Assembly: GCF_001570545.1 (NCBI RefSeq)
Contig: NZ_BBXD01000018.1
Span: 201,782 to 265,781 of the forward strand
DNA length: 64,000 nt
Reading direction: 5' to 3'
Source: Herbidospora mongoliensis
GTDB taxonomy: Bacteria > Actinomycetota > Actinomycetes > Streptosporangiales > Streptosporangiaceae
The position numbers were made by a program, and so were the translations under genes. How positions within the stretch are numbered: the first letter of the stretch is position 1; each line of letters opens with the position of its first letter. The notes beneath the pieces are model-generated. The model did no database searches. It saw only the letters and a program-made list of their open reading frames with translations, and was not told the DNA's origin. Below are positions 32,841-46,617 of this stretch, one piece after another.

Positions 32841-33740
32841 TCAGGGGAGAGCGGCTTCCCCGCGCATACGTCGCGCGTCGATGCTCGGCGGGGCGCCGAA
32901 CAGGCGGCGATACTCCCGGCTGAACTGGGACGGGTTGTCGTAGCCGACGCGACGGCCGACGCCGGTGACGTCGTGGGGGCTGTTGGCCAGCAGCAGTCTG
33001 GCCGCCTGCAGCCGGATGTGCTTCTGGAACTGGATCGGGCTCATCGCCGTCACCGTGTGGAAGTTCCGGTGGAACGCGGAGACGCTCATCCCCGAAAGCC
33101 GGGCGGCCTCCTCGACGCGGAACGGGCGGGTGTAGTTCTCCCTGATCCACCGCACGGCCCGGGTGATGTGGCCCAGGCCGCCGTCGGCGAGACCGAGCCG
33201 GCGCACGGCCTCACCCTGCTCCCCGGTCATCAACCGCCAGAGGATCTCGCGCTTGATCAACGGCGCCAGCGTCCTGCGGTCCCGAGGCTGGTCGAGCAGG
33301 CGCAGCAGGCGCACGACGGCGTCGATCAACTCGTCCGGGGCGTCACTGACCGCGATCCCCGGCCGCATGTCGCCGGCGGACCTGGGCAGATCGCCCGGCC
33401 CGGCCTCCAGCAGCAGCTCGGCGACGGCTGCGGGTTCCAGGGCCATCCCGAAACCGAGCTCGGGGCGGCCCGGGGCGGCGTCGACGGTCTGCCCCGTCAC
33501 CGGAAGATCGACCGAGGCAACGAGATATTGACCGACGCCGTACTCGTACACCCGGTCGCCCAGTGCGAGTCGCTTGCCGCCCTGGGCGATGATCGCGAGC
33601 ACCGTGCCGGACATCGCGGACACCGGCGACGCGGCATGGTCGATCCGGCAGATCCGGACGCCGTCGATGGCCGTGGTCAGATCAGGACGCACATGCCGTT
33701 CCAGCAGGTCGCGAAGCTCGTCCAGGGACATGAGCACCAT
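32841..33740 (-). CDS. AraC-family regulator (AraC_N type)
   Basis: 299 residues, ATG at 33740 (or the ATG three codons later). Residues about 20-170 are the AraC_N cupin-like effector domain (IAQGGKRLALGDRVYEYGVG, then YLVASVDLPVTG). Residues about 190-290 hold two HTH motifs: FRVEEAARLSGMSVSAFHRN and the C-terminal VGYDNPSQFSREYRRLFG. This subfamily typically controls neighbouring NADPH-dependent reductases. It lies between an aldo/keto reductase gene on the same strand and a divergent MDR reductase gene 44 bases away. Both are plausible targets. Inducer unknown. Confidence 0.9.
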   Translation of the reverse strand: MVLMSLDELRDLLERHVRPDLTTAIDGVRICRIDHAASPVSAMSGTVLAIIAQGGKRLALGDRVYEYGVGQYLVASVDLPVTGQTVDAAPGRPELGFGMALEPAAVAELLLEAGPGDLPRSAGDMRPGIAVSDAPDELIDAVVRLLRLLDQPRDRRTLAPLIKREILWRLMTGEQGEAVRRLGLADGGLGHITRAVRWIRENYTRPFRVEEAARLSGMSVSAFHRNFHTVTAMSPIQFQKHIRLQAARLLLANSPHDVTGVGRRVGYDNPSQFSREYRRLFGAPPSIDARRMRGEAALP

Positions 33741-33784
33741 TGCATCACCACGACAGGACGAGCGGTCCGGCAGGGTTCATGATC

Positions 33785-34912
33785 ATGAAGTCCGGCCAGA
33801 AGCAGATCATGAAGCTACCTCATCCGATTCACGGGACCTTCGCCGGCGTCGGCTACGCGAGGGACCGGGCCGGGCTGCCGCTCAAGGCCGTGCGTGTCCC
33901 CGTGCCCGAGCCGGTCGCGGACCAGGTTCTGATCCGCGTCGCCGCCTCGTCGCTCAACCCGCTGGAGTACAAGCTGGCCGAGCTCAACTTCCTGGGACGG
34001 ACGCCTCCCGTCGCCCTCGGGTTCGACCTCGCCGGTGTGGTGGCCGACGTGGGCCCCGACGCCACCGGCGTCACCGTGGGTGACGAGGTGGTCGCCATGG
34101 CCGATCTGAACGGCGACGGGGGCTGGGCCGCGACGGGCCGCGGCTCCTACGCCCTCGCGCGCCGGTTCCTCACCGTGCGCAAGCCGTCGTCCCTGAGTTT
34201 TCGCGACGCGGCGGCGCTGCCCATGTGCTTCCTGTCCGCTTTCGCCGGTCTTCACGGGGTCGTCCAGGCCGGTGATACGGTCTACATCCCGGGCGGTGGG
34301 GGCGGTGTCGGGCATCTGGCCGTGCAGATGGCGGCACGTGCCTATGGGGCGGGGACGGTCATCAGCAGTGGCGGCAGGCCGGAGTCGATCGCGCTGGCCC
34401 GGCGGTCCGGCGCCCATCACGTCTTCGACTACCGGCGTGACGACATCGCCGCCGAGATCGCGGAGCTGACGGACGGCCGGGGTGTCGACCTCGTCTTCGA
34501 CGCCACCTACAGCGAGCAGAGCTTCGCCGCGACCGCGAAGACCGTCCGGCGGGGCGGCAGGTGGATCGTGCTCGGCGTCGGCCCCGGCAGGACCACGCGC
34601 GTGGCCGAGACGGCCAGCCCGGTGGCTGCCATCCTGGCCGAGCGCGGGGCCACGTATGTCAACGTCAACCTGCTGCGGTACTACTCCGAACCCGCCACGC
34701 TGGACGGCGAGGCGCGTGCCTTCCTCCAGCGCGGGATGGACCTGGCGATGGAGTGGGCGAACGCCGGGCTTGTGGTCCCGCATGTCAGCCGGACCATCGA
34801 CAGCACCGTCGAAGCGATCAACGAGGGGCTGGGGTCGCTGAAGACGGGCGGCGGGGTGCTGGGCAAGATCGCGGTGATCGTGGACCCCGAACTGGGCGGG
34901 CCCGCTCACTGA
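33785..34912 (+). CDS. Zinc-independent MDR (quinone oxidoreductase-like) reductase
   Basis: 375 residues. ATG at 33785 is chosen for its distance of 9 bases from GGCAGGG. ATGs at 33779 and 33809 are alternatives. GroES-like N-domain (VLIRVAASSLNPLEYKLAEL, FDLAGVVADVGPDATG) and Rossmann domain with the glycine-rich IPGGGGGVGHLAVQMAA. There are no structural-zinc cysteines, and DLVFDATYSEQSFAAT, RRGGRWIVLGVG follow the QOR pattern. It should reduce quinones or enones with NADPH. Divergent from the AraC regulator. Its 3' end overlaps the TetR gene's 3' end by 7 bases on the other strand. Confidence 0.88.
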   Translation: MKSGQKQIMKLPHPIHGTFAGVGYARDRAGLPLKAVRVPVPEPVADQVLIRVAASSLNPLEYKLAELNFLGRTPPVALGFDLAGVVADVGPDATGVTVGDEVVAMADLNGDGGWAATGRGSYALARRFLTVRKPSSLSFRDAAALPMCFLSAFAGLHGVVQAGDTVYIPGGGGGVGHLAVQMAARAYGAGTVISSGGRPESIALARRSGAHHVFDYRRDDIAAEIAELTDGRGVDLVFDATYSEQSFAATAKTVRRGGRWIVLGVGPGRTTRVAETASPVAAILAERGATYVNVNLLRYYSEPATLDGEARAFLQRGMDLAMEWANAGLVVPHVSRTIDSTVEAINEGLGSLKTGGGVLGKIAVIVDPELGGPAH

Positions 34913-35574
34913 GGGGCTTCGTCGTCCCGGGAGCGGGCGAGCCGGATCATGGCGCGATAGAGCGCGGTCGGGGTGGGGCCCGGATCGAGCGGGGGCAGGT
35001 CGGCGCCGGGGGCGGCGTAGGCGCGGAGCATCTGGCCGACCAGGCGGCGCCAGGTGCCGGGGGCGGCGTCCTGGGTGGCGGCCACCACGCCCGCGTTGGC
35101 CATCAGCAGGATGACCAGGTCTTCCGCGGTGAAGTCGGCGCGCAGACGGCCGGTGGCCTTGGCGCGGGCGATGAGTTCGGTGAACCCGTGGTAGGCCTCG
35201 TCGCGGCGGGCCTCCAGCGCCTTGGCGGTGGGGAAGGCCATGGTCAGCACGTCCGCGAAGCCGCGGTCGGCGGCCTGCATCGAGCAGACGGCCTGGACGT
35301 AGCCGGTGAAACCGCGCCACGGGTCGGGGTCGGCGAGAGCGACGGCGACGGCGGCGGCGTAGGCGTCCATGCGGTCGGCGAACACCGCGGTGATGAGTTC
35401 GTCGCGGGTGGCGAAGCGGCGGGACAGCGTGGCCTTGCCGACGCCGGCCTCGCGGGCGACGCAGGCCATCGAGACGTCGAGCCCGTGAGTGGCGTAGAGG
35501 CGGCGGGCCGTGGTCAGGATGCGTTCGCGGTTGCGTTCGGCGTCGGCGCGGAGGGGCTCACCCGAGGAACTCAT
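34906..35574 (-). CDS. TetR-family repressor
   Basis: 222 residues from ATG at 35574. HTH: RERILTTARRLYATHGLDVS, ACVAREAGVGKATLSRRFAT, RDELITAVF, then a ligand-binding alpha-helical domain with a SBP56-like C-terminal motif. The start codon lies exactly 6 bases after a TAGGAT hexamer and has no ribosome site, so the mRNA looks leaderless. It is divergent from an MDR reductase gene with two large operators between them, so it very probably represses that gene and itself. The inducer is likely a reactive carbonyl or aromatic compound that is the reductase's substrate. Confidence 0.92.
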   Translation of the reverse strand: MSSSGEPLRADAERNRERILTTARRLYATHGLDVSMACVAREAGVGKATLSRRFATRDELITAVFADRMDAYAAAVAVALADPDPWRGFTGYVQAVCSMQAADRGFADVLTMAFPTAKALEARRDEAYHGFTELIARAKATGRLRADFTAEDLVILLMANAGVVAATQDAAPGTWRRLVGQMLRAYAAPGADLPPLDPGPTPTALYRAMIRLARSRDDEAPQ

Positions 35575-35589
35575 GGCCGCATCCTATCT

Positions 35590-35646
35590 AAGTGGAACAG
35601 CCTTCCCGTTTCCGTGGTTAGGATAAACGGGAAGCCCGTTCCACTT
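35590..35646. promoter_or_regulatory. Twin inverted TetR operators
   Basis: Two 22-base sites in inverted orientation, 35590-35611 and 35625-35646, identical but for two central bases. Each reads AAGTGGAAC, four bases, TTCCCGTTT in its own direction and is itself roughly dyad-symmetric (GGAA to TTCC). A TAGGAT -10 for the rightward gene lies in the 13-base gap (35619-35624), and the leftward TAGGAT is at 35581-35586. Binding would block both promoters. Confidence 0.75.
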
Positions 35647-35661
35647 CGAGAGGTGCAGCTC

Positions 35662-36591
35662 ATGCGTGCCGTGACCCTGGATTCCGTCCCCGCCGCCCCT
35701 GCGGTGACCGACGTCGACACCCCCCAGCCGGAGGCCGGTGAGCTGCTGGTGAAGGTGGCCGCCTCCTCGATCAACGGCTTCGACACCGCCGTGGCGGCGG
35801 GTTACGTCCAAGGAATGATGGAACACCGGTTCCCGCTGGTGGTCGGCAAGGACTTCGCGGGGACCGTCGAGGCGCTCGGCGAGGGCGTCGACGGGTTCAC
35901 CGTCGGCCAGCCGGTCTTCGGCGTGGTGATGAAGCCCTTCCTGGGCACCGGATCGCTGGCCCAGTACGTCACCGTGTCCGCCGGATACGGCGTGGCCCCC
36001 ATCCCCGACGGCCTGGCCGTTCAGGACGCCGGCTCGCTCGGCCTGGCCGGCGCGGCGGCGCTCGACAGCCTCGACGCGGTGGGCCTGGCCGACGGCGAGA
36101 CGGTGCTGATCTCGGGCGCCACCGGCGGGGTCGGCGCGCTGGCCGTGCAGCTCGCCGCCGCCCGCGGCGCCCGTGTCATCGCCACCGCCAGGCCGGGCGA
36201 GGAGGCCGATTTCGTCACGGGCCTCGCCGACGTCGACCTGGTCGACTACACCGTCGAGCTGGACAAGCAGGTCCTCGCGCTCGTCCCCGAGGGGGTGGAC
36301 GCCGTTCTGCACCTGGCGGGCGACGGGCGCCGGCTCGCGGGGCTGCTCCGGCCGGGCGGGCGGATCGCCTCCACGCTCGGCCTGACTCCGGACGCCGTCG
36401 AGGGCGACCTCACCGTCCACTCGATCATGGCCGACCCGAACGCGGCGACGCTGACCGTGCTGGGCGACCAGGTCGCGTCGGGGGCGCTGCGCGTTCCGGT
36501 CACCGTCACCTACTCGCTGGAGAAGGCCCCGGATGCGTTCGGCGCGTTCGGCGCCGGAACCCTCGGCAAGATCGCCGTCACCTGCTCCTGA
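35662..36591 (+). CDS. NADP-dependent MDR oxidoreductase (quinone reductase-like)
   Basis: 309 residues from ATG at 35662, with GAGAGG about 8 bases upstream (MRAVTLDSVPAAPAVTDVDT). GroES-like N-domain and Rossmann domain with the motif ISGATGGVGALAVQLAAARG. No zinc ligands. Typical of QOR/zeta-crystallin-like reductases of quinones, alkenals or nitroaromatics. A TetR repressor gene is divergent from it and the twin operator overlaps its promoter, so it is likely induced by its own substrate. Its stop overlaps the end of the convergent second TetR gene by 14 bases. Confidence 0.9.
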   Translation: MRAVTLDSVPAAPAVTDVDTPQPEAGELLVKVAASSINGFDTAVAAGYVQGMMEHRFPLVVGKDFAGTVEALGEGVDGFTVGQPVFGVVMKPFLGTGSLAQYVTVSAGYGVAPIPDGLAVQDAGSLGLAGAAALDSLDAVGLADGETVLISGATGGVGALAVQLAAARGARVIATARPGEEADFVTGLADVDLVDYTVELDKQVLALVPEGVDAVLHLAGDGRRLAGLLRPGGRIASTLGLTPDAVEGDLTVHSIMADPNAATLTVLGDQVASGALRVPVTVTYSLEKAPDAFGAFGAGTLGKIAVTCS

Positions 36592-37255
36592 GATGTTTCT
36601 CGACGGCCGCCATGACCGCCTGGGGAGAGGCCGACCGGCTGAAGGTGGCCACGACGATCTGCTCGCTGCCGGGCTCGTGGGGCTGTTCGAGCTGGCGGAA
36701 GGTCGCGATCACATAGCGCATGGCGTGGTCGAGCAGGTCTGAGGGGTCGTAGGTCCCCCCGGCGCGCAGCCAGCCGCGCAGGACCTGGTTGTGGGCGGCG
36801 ACGACCGAGGAGGCCATGAGCTCGGCGCGCAGGTCGGCGTCGGGGGAGCCGTCGAGCATCTTGCCGATGAACTCGCGGAAGAGCCGCTGGTAGCGGGCGA
36901 CGCTGGTGATCTCCCGGTCGCGCAGGGCCGGCACCTGGCGCACGAGGCGATAGCGGCGCAGCGACACCTCGGCGTCTTCCACGTAGTGCGCCAGCACGAT
37001 GCGGACCGCGTCGGTCACGGCGACGATCGCGGTGTCGGCGGCGGAGGCGCGCAGCCGGGCGTCGACGGTGGCGAGCAGGGTGTCGTGGTCGGGGAAGACC
37101 GCGTCGTCCTTCGACCGGAAGTGGCGGAAGAAGGTGCTGCGACTCACCCCGGCGCGGGCCGCGATGTCGTCGATGGTCGTCGCCTCATAGCCGTTCTCGT
37201 CGAACAGCGCCACCGCCGCCTCGGAGAGACGGCGGCTGATTGACGGAGTGCCCAT
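36578..37255 (-). CDS. TetR-family regulator of the acyl-CoA carboxylase operon
   Basis: 225 residues from ATG at 37255 (MGTPSISRRLSEAAVALFDE). The frame continues upstream through the operator but without similarity. HTH: ATTIDDIAARAGVSRSTFFR and HFRSKDDAVFPDHD. C-terminal ligand domain about 55-225. A CACAAT hexamer sits 6 bases before the ATG, so this mRNA may also be leaderless. It is divergent from the carboxylase beta-subunit gene and shares a dyad-rich 95-base control region with it. By analogy with PccD-type TetR repressors of propionyl-CoA carboxylase operons, it probably senses an acyl-CoA or related metabolite. Confidence 0.88.
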   Translation of the reverse strand: MGTPSISRRLSEAAVALFDENGYEATTIDDIAARAGVSRSTFFRHFRSKDDAVFPDHDTLLATVDARLRASAADTAIVAVTDAVRIVLAHYVEDAEVSLRRYRLVRQVPALRDREITSVARYQRLFREFIGKMLDGSPDADLRAELMASSVVAAHNQVLRGWLRAGGTYDPSDLLDHAMRYVIATFRQLEQPHEPGSEQIVVATFSRSASPQAVMAAVEKHLRSR

Positions 37256-37293
37256 CAAGCCATTGTGACGGAGCCGGGGTTGTCCGCAGCCCT

Positions 37294-37327
37294 GATACTG
37301 AGTACCTTCAGTATGAAACTCAGTATC
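37294..37327. promoter_or_regulatory. Compound operator before the carboxylase operon
   Basis: GATACTGAGT (37294-37303) and ACTCAGTATC (37318-37327) are perfect inverted 10-mers. A third copy of the half-site, TTCAGTA (37307-37313), lies between them and forms a tighter dyad TACTGAG-TACC-TTCAGTA (37296-37313). This suits cooperative binding of the adjacent TetR protein. The rightward start codon is at 37351. Confidence 0.7.
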
Positions 37328-37350
37328 ACCGTCCACGATTGTGGTGATCC

Positions 37351-38916
37351 ATGGAAGCGCGTGGCACCGCGGCCCGGCTGACCGGCCTCGAAGAACGCCT
37401 CGACGAGGCGATCGGCGCGGGCGAGAAACGGGCGGCCGCCAAACAGCACGCCAAGGGCCGGCTCACCGCCCGCGAGCGGGTCGAGCGGCTGCTCGACCCC
37501 GGGTCCTTCGTCGAACTCGACGCCCTGGCCGTGCACCGCGGCACGTCCTTCGGCATGGACCGGAACCGCGTCCCCGGCGACGGCGTGATCAGCGGGCACG
37601 GCACCGTCGACGGCCGGACGGTCTGCGTCTTCTCCCAGGACTTCAGCGTGTTCGGCGGCAGCCTGGGCGAGGTCTACGGCGAGAAGATCTGCAAGGTCAT
37701 GGACCTGGCCGTCAAGATCGGCGCGCCCATCGTCGGCATCAACGAGGGCGCCGGCGCGCGCATCCAGGAGGGCGTCGTCTCCCTGGGGCTGTACGGCGAG
37801 ATCTTCCGCCGCAACGTGCGCGCCTCGGGCGTCATCCCGCAGATCTCCCTGATCATGGGCGCCTGCGCCGGCGGCCACGTCTACTCCCCGGCCCTCACCG
37901 ACTTCACGATCATGGTGGACGAGTCGTCCCACATGTTCGTCACCGGCCCCGACGTCATCAAGACGGTCACCGGCGAAGACGTCACCTTCGAGGAACTCGG
38001 CGGTGCCCGCGTCCACAACAGCCGCAGCGGCAACGCCCACTATCTCGCCGACGACGAGGACGACGCCCTCGACTACGCCCGCGCCCTGCTGTCCTACCTG
38101 CCGCAGAACAACCTCGACGACGCGGCCCCCTTCGAGTTCCCGGCCGACCTCGACATCAGCGACGGCGACCGCGCCCTCGACACGCTGATCCCCGACTCCG
38201 CGAACCAGCCCTACGACATGAACGACGTCATCGCCGCCCTGCTCGACGACGGCGAGTTCGTCGAGGTGCAGGCGCTGTTCGCGCCCAACATCATGGTCGG
38301 CTTCGGCCGCGTGGAGGGCCGGTCGGTCGGCGTGGTGGCCAACCAGCCCCTGCGGATGGCCGGGACACTCGACATCGACGCCTCGGAGAAGGCCGCGCGC
38401 TTCGTGCGCACCTGCGACGCGTTCAACATCCCCGTGCTCACGCTGGTCGACGTGCCCGGCTTCCTGCCGGGCACCGACCAGGAGTGGAACGGCATCATCC
38501 GGCGAGGAGCCAAGCTTCTGTACGCCTACGCCGAGGCCACCGTCCCGTTGGTCACCGTGATCACGCGCAAGGCCTACGGCGGCGCCTATGACGTCATGGG
38601 CTCCAAGCACCTCGGCGCCGACGTCAACCTGGCCTGGCCGACCGCGCAGATCGCGGTCATGGGCGCCCAGGGCGCGGTCAACATCCTGCACCGCAGGGCG
38701 CTGGCCACGTCCGACGACTCCGACGCGCTGCGCGCCGAACTGGTACGCGAGTACGAGGACACGCTCGCCACCCCCTACCTGGCGGCCGAGCGCGGTTACG
38801 TCGACGCGGTGATTCCGCCGCGCGACACCCGGCGCGCGATCGTCCGTGCCCTGCGCATGCTGCGCGGCAAACGGGAAGCCCTGCCGCCCAAGAAGCACGG
38901 GAACATCCCCCTGTGA
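37351..38916 (+). CDS. pccB: Acyl-CoA (propionyl-CoA) carboxylase, beta subunit
   Basis: 521 residues, ATG at 37351. Biotin-dependent carboxyltransferase: N-domain with [40 protein letters not shown] and the oxyanion-hole [13 protein letters not shown]-domain with [40 protein letters not shown] and [10 protein letters not shown]. Asp414 in GGAYDVMGS corresponds, as I recall, to the position that distinguishes propionyl- (Asp) from acetyl-selective (Ile) Streptomyces enzymes, which supports propionyl-CoA as main substrate. The operon continues with epsilon and alpha subunits. The product methylmalonyl-CoA feeds either the TCA cycle or polyketide building blocks. Confidence 0.93.
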   Translation: MEARGTAARLTGLEERLDEAIGAGEKRAAAKQHAKGRLTARERVERLLDPGSFVELDALAVHRGTSFGMDRNRVPGDGVISGHGTVDGRTVCVFSQDFSVFGGSLGEVYGEKICKVMDLAVKIGAPIVGINEGAGARIQEGVVSLGLYGEIFRRNVRASGVIPQISLIMGACAGGHVYSPALTDFTIMVDESSHMFVTGPDVIKTVTGEDVTFEELGGARVHNSRSGNAHYLADDEDDALDYARALLSYLPQNNLDDAAPFEFPADLDISDGDRALDTLIPDSANQPYDMNDVIAALLDDGEFVEVQALFAPNIMVGFGRVEGRSVGVVANQPLRMAGTLDIDASEKAARFVRTCDAFNIPVLTLVDVPGFLPGTDQEWNGIIRRGAKLLYAYAEATVPLVTVITRKAYGGAYDVMGSKHLGADVNLAWPTAQIAVMGAQGAVNILHRRALATSDDSDALRAELVREYEDTLATPYLAAERGYVDAVIPPRDTRRAIVRALRMLRGKREALPPKKHGNIPL

Positions 38917-39125
38917 ACGGGCTGCGCGTGACGAAGGGCGACCCGTCGCCCGAGGAACTGGCCGCGCTCGTGGCGGCCCTGCTCGCGGCGCGGGACATCG
39001 GCCCGGTCGCGCCGCCGTCAGCCGCCTGGCGCGAACTGGCCCGCCAGAACGGGCTGCGCCGCTCTTCCGCCCCCGGGCGGCACGCCTGGCGGCAGTCGAC
39101 GTGGAACCTTGGAGGACGTCTGTGA
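38913..39125 (+). CDS. accE: Acyl-CoA carboxylase epsilon subunit
   Basis: 70 residues from GTG at 38913, overlapping pccB by 4 bases. [20 protein letters not shown], then AALLAARD and a C-terminal W-R-x-S-x-W ([14 protein letters not shown]), is the small actinobacterial epsilon subunit that bridges alpha and beta subunits and boosts activity. Residues 30-50 are low-complexity Pro/Ala. Its end overlaps the alpha-subunit start by 4 bases. Confidence 0.9.
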   Translation: MNGLRVTKGDPSPEELAALVAALLAARDIGPVAPPSAAWRELARQNGLRRSSAPGRHAWRQSTWNLGGRL

Positions 39126-40867
39126 AGGTGCTGGTAGCCAACCGCGGCGAGATCGCGGTCAGGATCATCCGGGCCTGCCGGGACGCCGGAATCCCCGGCG
39201 TGGCGGTCTACGCCGACCAGGACCGCGACGCGCTCCACGTGCGCATGGCCGACGAGGCCTACGCGCTGGGCGGCGTCACCCCGGGCGACACCTACCTCTC
39301 GATCGACAAGGTGATCGAGGTGGCCCGCCGATCGGGCGCGGACGCCGTCCACCCCGGATACGGCTTCCTGGCCGAGAACGCCGCCTTCGCCCAGGCCGTC
39401 ATCGACGCCGGGCTGACCTGGATCGGCCCGCCGCCCGCCGCGATCACCGCCCTCGGCGACAAGGTCCAGGCCCGGCACATCGCCCAGCGCGTGGGAGCCC
39501 CTTTGGTGGCGGGCACCCCTGATCCGGTCTCCGGCGCGGCGGAGGTGTCGGCCTTCGCGGCCGAACACGGCCTGCCCATCGCGATCAAAGCCGCGTACGG
39601 CGGCGGCGGGCGCGGCCTCAAAGTGGCCCGCACCATGGAAGAGATCCCCGACCTGTACGAATCGGCGGTCCGCGAGGCCGTGACCGCGTTCGGCCGGGGC
39701 GAGTGCTTCGTCGAGCGCTACCTCGACCGCCCCCGCCACGTCGAGACCCAGTGCCTGGCCGACACCCACGGCAACGTCGTCGTGGTCTCCACCCGCGACT
39801 GCTCCCTGCAGCGCCGCCACCAGAAACTGGTGGAAGAGGCCCCCGCGCCGTTCCTCACCGCCGCGCAGGAGACCCTGCTCCGCGACAGTTCCAAGGCGAT
39901 CCTGCGCGAGGCCGGTTATGTCGGCGCGGGGACGTGCGAGTTCCTCGTCGGACAGGACGGCACCGTCTCCTTCCTCGAGGTGAACACCCGGCTCCAGGTG
40001 GAGCACCCGGTCACCGAAGAGGTCACCGGCATCGACCTGGTCCGCGAGATGTTCCGCATCGCCGCAGGCGAGGCGATCACCTACGACGACCCGGAACCCC
40101 GCGGCCACTCGATCGAGTTCCGCGTCAACGCCGAAGACGGCGGGCGCGGTTTCCTCCCCGCCCCGGGCACGATCACCCGCTGGCGCGCACCCTCCGGCCC
40201 GGGCGTCCGCGTGGACTCGGGCTACGAGCAGGGCGAGACCGTGCCGGGCTCCTTCGACTCCCTGGTGGCCAAGCTCGTCGTCACCGGCGCCACCCGGACC
40301 CAGGCGCTGCAACGCGCCCGCCGGGCCCTGGCCGAGTTCGAGATCGACGGCATGCCGACCGTGCTGCCGTTCCACCGGGCCGTGGTCGAGGATCCCGCGT
40401 TCACGAGTGAGCCGTTCACCGTCCACACCCGCTGGATCGAGACGGAGTTCCACAACACCCTCCAGCCCTACGACGGTGAGGCCGGCGCGGCGGCCGAGCA
40501 GGAGGAACGCGAACGGATCACGGTCGAGGTGGCGGGCAAACGCCTGGAGATCGCCCTCCCGGCCGGCTTCGGCACTGCTCCGGCGAAGCGGTCCCCGGCG
40601 CCGGCCGGCCGCCGTCGCGGCGGCGGGACGAAGGCCGCGGCGAGCGGAGACTCCCTGGTCAGCCCCATGCAGGGCACGATCGTCAAGGTCATGGTCGCCG
40701 ATGGCGACGAGGTCGCGTCCGGCGACGTCGTCGTCATCCTGGAGGCCATGAAGATGGAACAGCCGCTCACCGCGCACAAGGCGGGGACCGTCGTCAGCCT
40801 GTCCGCCGAGGTGGGTGCGACGGTCGCCGCGGGCGTGGTCATCTGCGAGATCAAGGACCCGGCGTGA
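39122..40867 (+). CDS. accA: Biotin carboxylase/BCCP, alpha subunit of acyl-CoA carboxylase
   Basis: 581 residues from GTG at 39122 with GGAGG six bases upstream. Biotin carboxylase domain first: [36 protein letters not shown], the ATP-grasp glycine loop [14 protein letters not shown], catalytic [20 protein letters not shown]. An Ala/Glu-rich linker (about 450-505) leads to the C-terminal biotinyl domain, [20 protein letters not shown] with the biotin lysine in EAMKMEQ. It supplies carboxybiotin to the beta subunit. Last gene of the operon. Its stop abuts the convergent DoxX gene with no spacer. Confidence 0.93.
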   Translation: MKVLVANRGEIAVRIIRACRDAGIPGVAVYADQDRDALHVRMADEAYALGGVTPGDTYLSIDKVIEVARRSGADAVHPGYGFLAENAAFAQAVIDAGLTWIGPPPAAITALGDKVQARHIAQRVGAPLVAGTPDPVSGAAEVSAFAAEHGLPIAIKAAYGGGGRGLKVARTMEEIPDLYESAVREAVTAFGRGECFVERYLDRPRHVETQCLADTHGNVVVVSTRDCSLQRRHQKLVEEAPAPFLTAAQETLLRDSSKAILREAGYVGAGTCEFLVGQDGTVSFLEVNTRLQVEHPVTEEVTGIDLVREMFRIAAGEAITYDDPEPRGHSIEFRVNAEDGGRGFLPAPGTITRWRAPSGPGVRVDSGYEQGETVPGSFDSLVAKLVVTGATRTQALQRARRALAEFEIDGMPTVLPFHRAVVEDPAFTSEPFTVHTRWIETEFHNTLQPYDGEAGAAAEQEERERITVEVAGKRLEIALPAGFGTAPAKRSPAPAGRRRGGGTKAAASGDSLVSPMQGTIVKVMVADGDEVASGDVVVILEAMKMEQPLTAHKAGTVVSLSAEVGATVAAGVVICEIKDPA

Positions 40868-41233
40868 TCACAGCCAGATCGTCGCGAGCCAGATCTCGGC
40901 CGCCGCGAGCACGATCAGGGTGATGTTCAGACCGGTCTCCTTGACCTCGCCCCGCGACAGGTGCAGCCCCGTGGCCAGCACCTGGAGCACCGCGAACGCG
41001 ACCGCGGCGGTCAGCGCCAGGCCGGGCAGGATCCCGGTGACCGGCGGCAGGACGAGCCCGGCAGCCCCGAGGACCTCCAGGACGCCGATCACCCGGACCA
41101 TCGGCATCGGGACGGTGTCGACCCAGCCCATCATGGGCTGGAGCCGCTCCTTGCTCTGGACGATCTTCTTGCCCCCCGCGTAGAGGTAGAACAGGGCCAG
41201 CAGTCCGGCGATGATCCAGTAGGCGACGGTCAT
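40868..41233 (-). CDS. DoxX-family membrane protein
   Basis: 121 residues from ATG at 41233, GGAGGA five bases upstream. Four predicted helices: VAYWIIAGLLALFYLYAGGK, MPMVRVIGVLEVLGAAGLVL, LALTAAVAFAVLQVLATGLH, TLIVLAAAEIWLATIWL. The K-x-x-x-S/Q-K-E-R-L loop (KKIVQSKERLQPMMGW) and RxIGVLEVLGAAGL match DoxX-like proteins (PF13564), often linked to thiol/redox stress. Divergent from an HxlR-type regulator 94 bases away, which probably controls it. Biochemical role unknown. Confidence 0.9.
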   Translation of the reverse strand: MTVAYWIIAGLLALFYLYAGGKKIVQSKERLQPMMGWVDTVPMPMVRVIGVLEVLGAAGLVLPPVTGILPGLALTAAVAFAVLQVLATGLHLSRGEVKETGLNITLIVLAAAEIWLATIWL

Positions 41234-41327
41234 GGCGTTCCTCCAATGGTTGCGCCCGCCCATGATGGGGGACCGCGGGATGCCGTACAAAAGGAACATC
41301 AGTGTGCGTCGGTAACCGGGAGCGGCC

Positions 41328-41705
41328 GTGTCGCAGTACGAGAAGACCTGCCTGATCAGGGGCGACTCCGGGAGAACGATCCGCGCCATCCTCGACCGCA
41401 TCGGCAACAAGTGGACCCTGCTGATCGTCGCGACCCTCCACGGCGGCCGGATGCGCTTCACCGAGTTGCAGCAGCACATCCCCGGCATATCGCAACGCAT
41501 GCTGTCGCTGAGCCTGCGCCACCTGGAACGCGACGGGCTGATCTCCCGCACGGCCCACGCCGAGGTGCCGCCCCGGGTGGAGTATGAACTCACGCCGATG
41601 GGTCAGACCCTCATCGTCCCGGCGATCACCCTCGCCGAGTGGGCGGTCGAGCACAACCCCGGCATCGAACGCAGCCAGACGGCCTACGACTCCCGCGACG
41701 ACTAA
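41328..41705 (+). CDS. HxlR-family winged-helix regulator
   Basis: 125 residues from GTG at 41328, GGGAG nearby. Family hallmarks: N-terminal Cys8 (EKTCLIRGD), then IGNKWTLLIVATLHGGRMRF, LQQHIPGISQRMLSLSLRHL, ERDGLISRTAHAEVPPRVEY, ELTPMGQTL. The lone N-terminal cysteine often senses electrophiles or disulfide stress (HypR, QorR type). It is divergent from the DoxX gene, the likely target. No further gene follows on the same strand until the rox leader, whose promoter region starts right after the stop. Confidence 0.92.
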   Translation: MSQYEKTCLIRGDSGRTIRAILDRIGNKWTLLIVATLHGGRMRFTELQQHIPGISQRMLSLSLRHLERDGLISRTAHAEVPPRVEYELTPMGQTLIVPAITLAEWAVEHNPGIERSQTAYDSRDD

Positions 41706-41739
41706 AAAGGGTTGGACGGGGTGATGAGCGGGCTTGTAG

Positions 41740-46555
<4,816 letters not shown>

Positions 46556-46617
46556 ACCACCAGGCCGGGCGGTGCGGTACGCGGCATGAGATTCGACGCC
46601 CGTTGCCGGTGGAGTTG

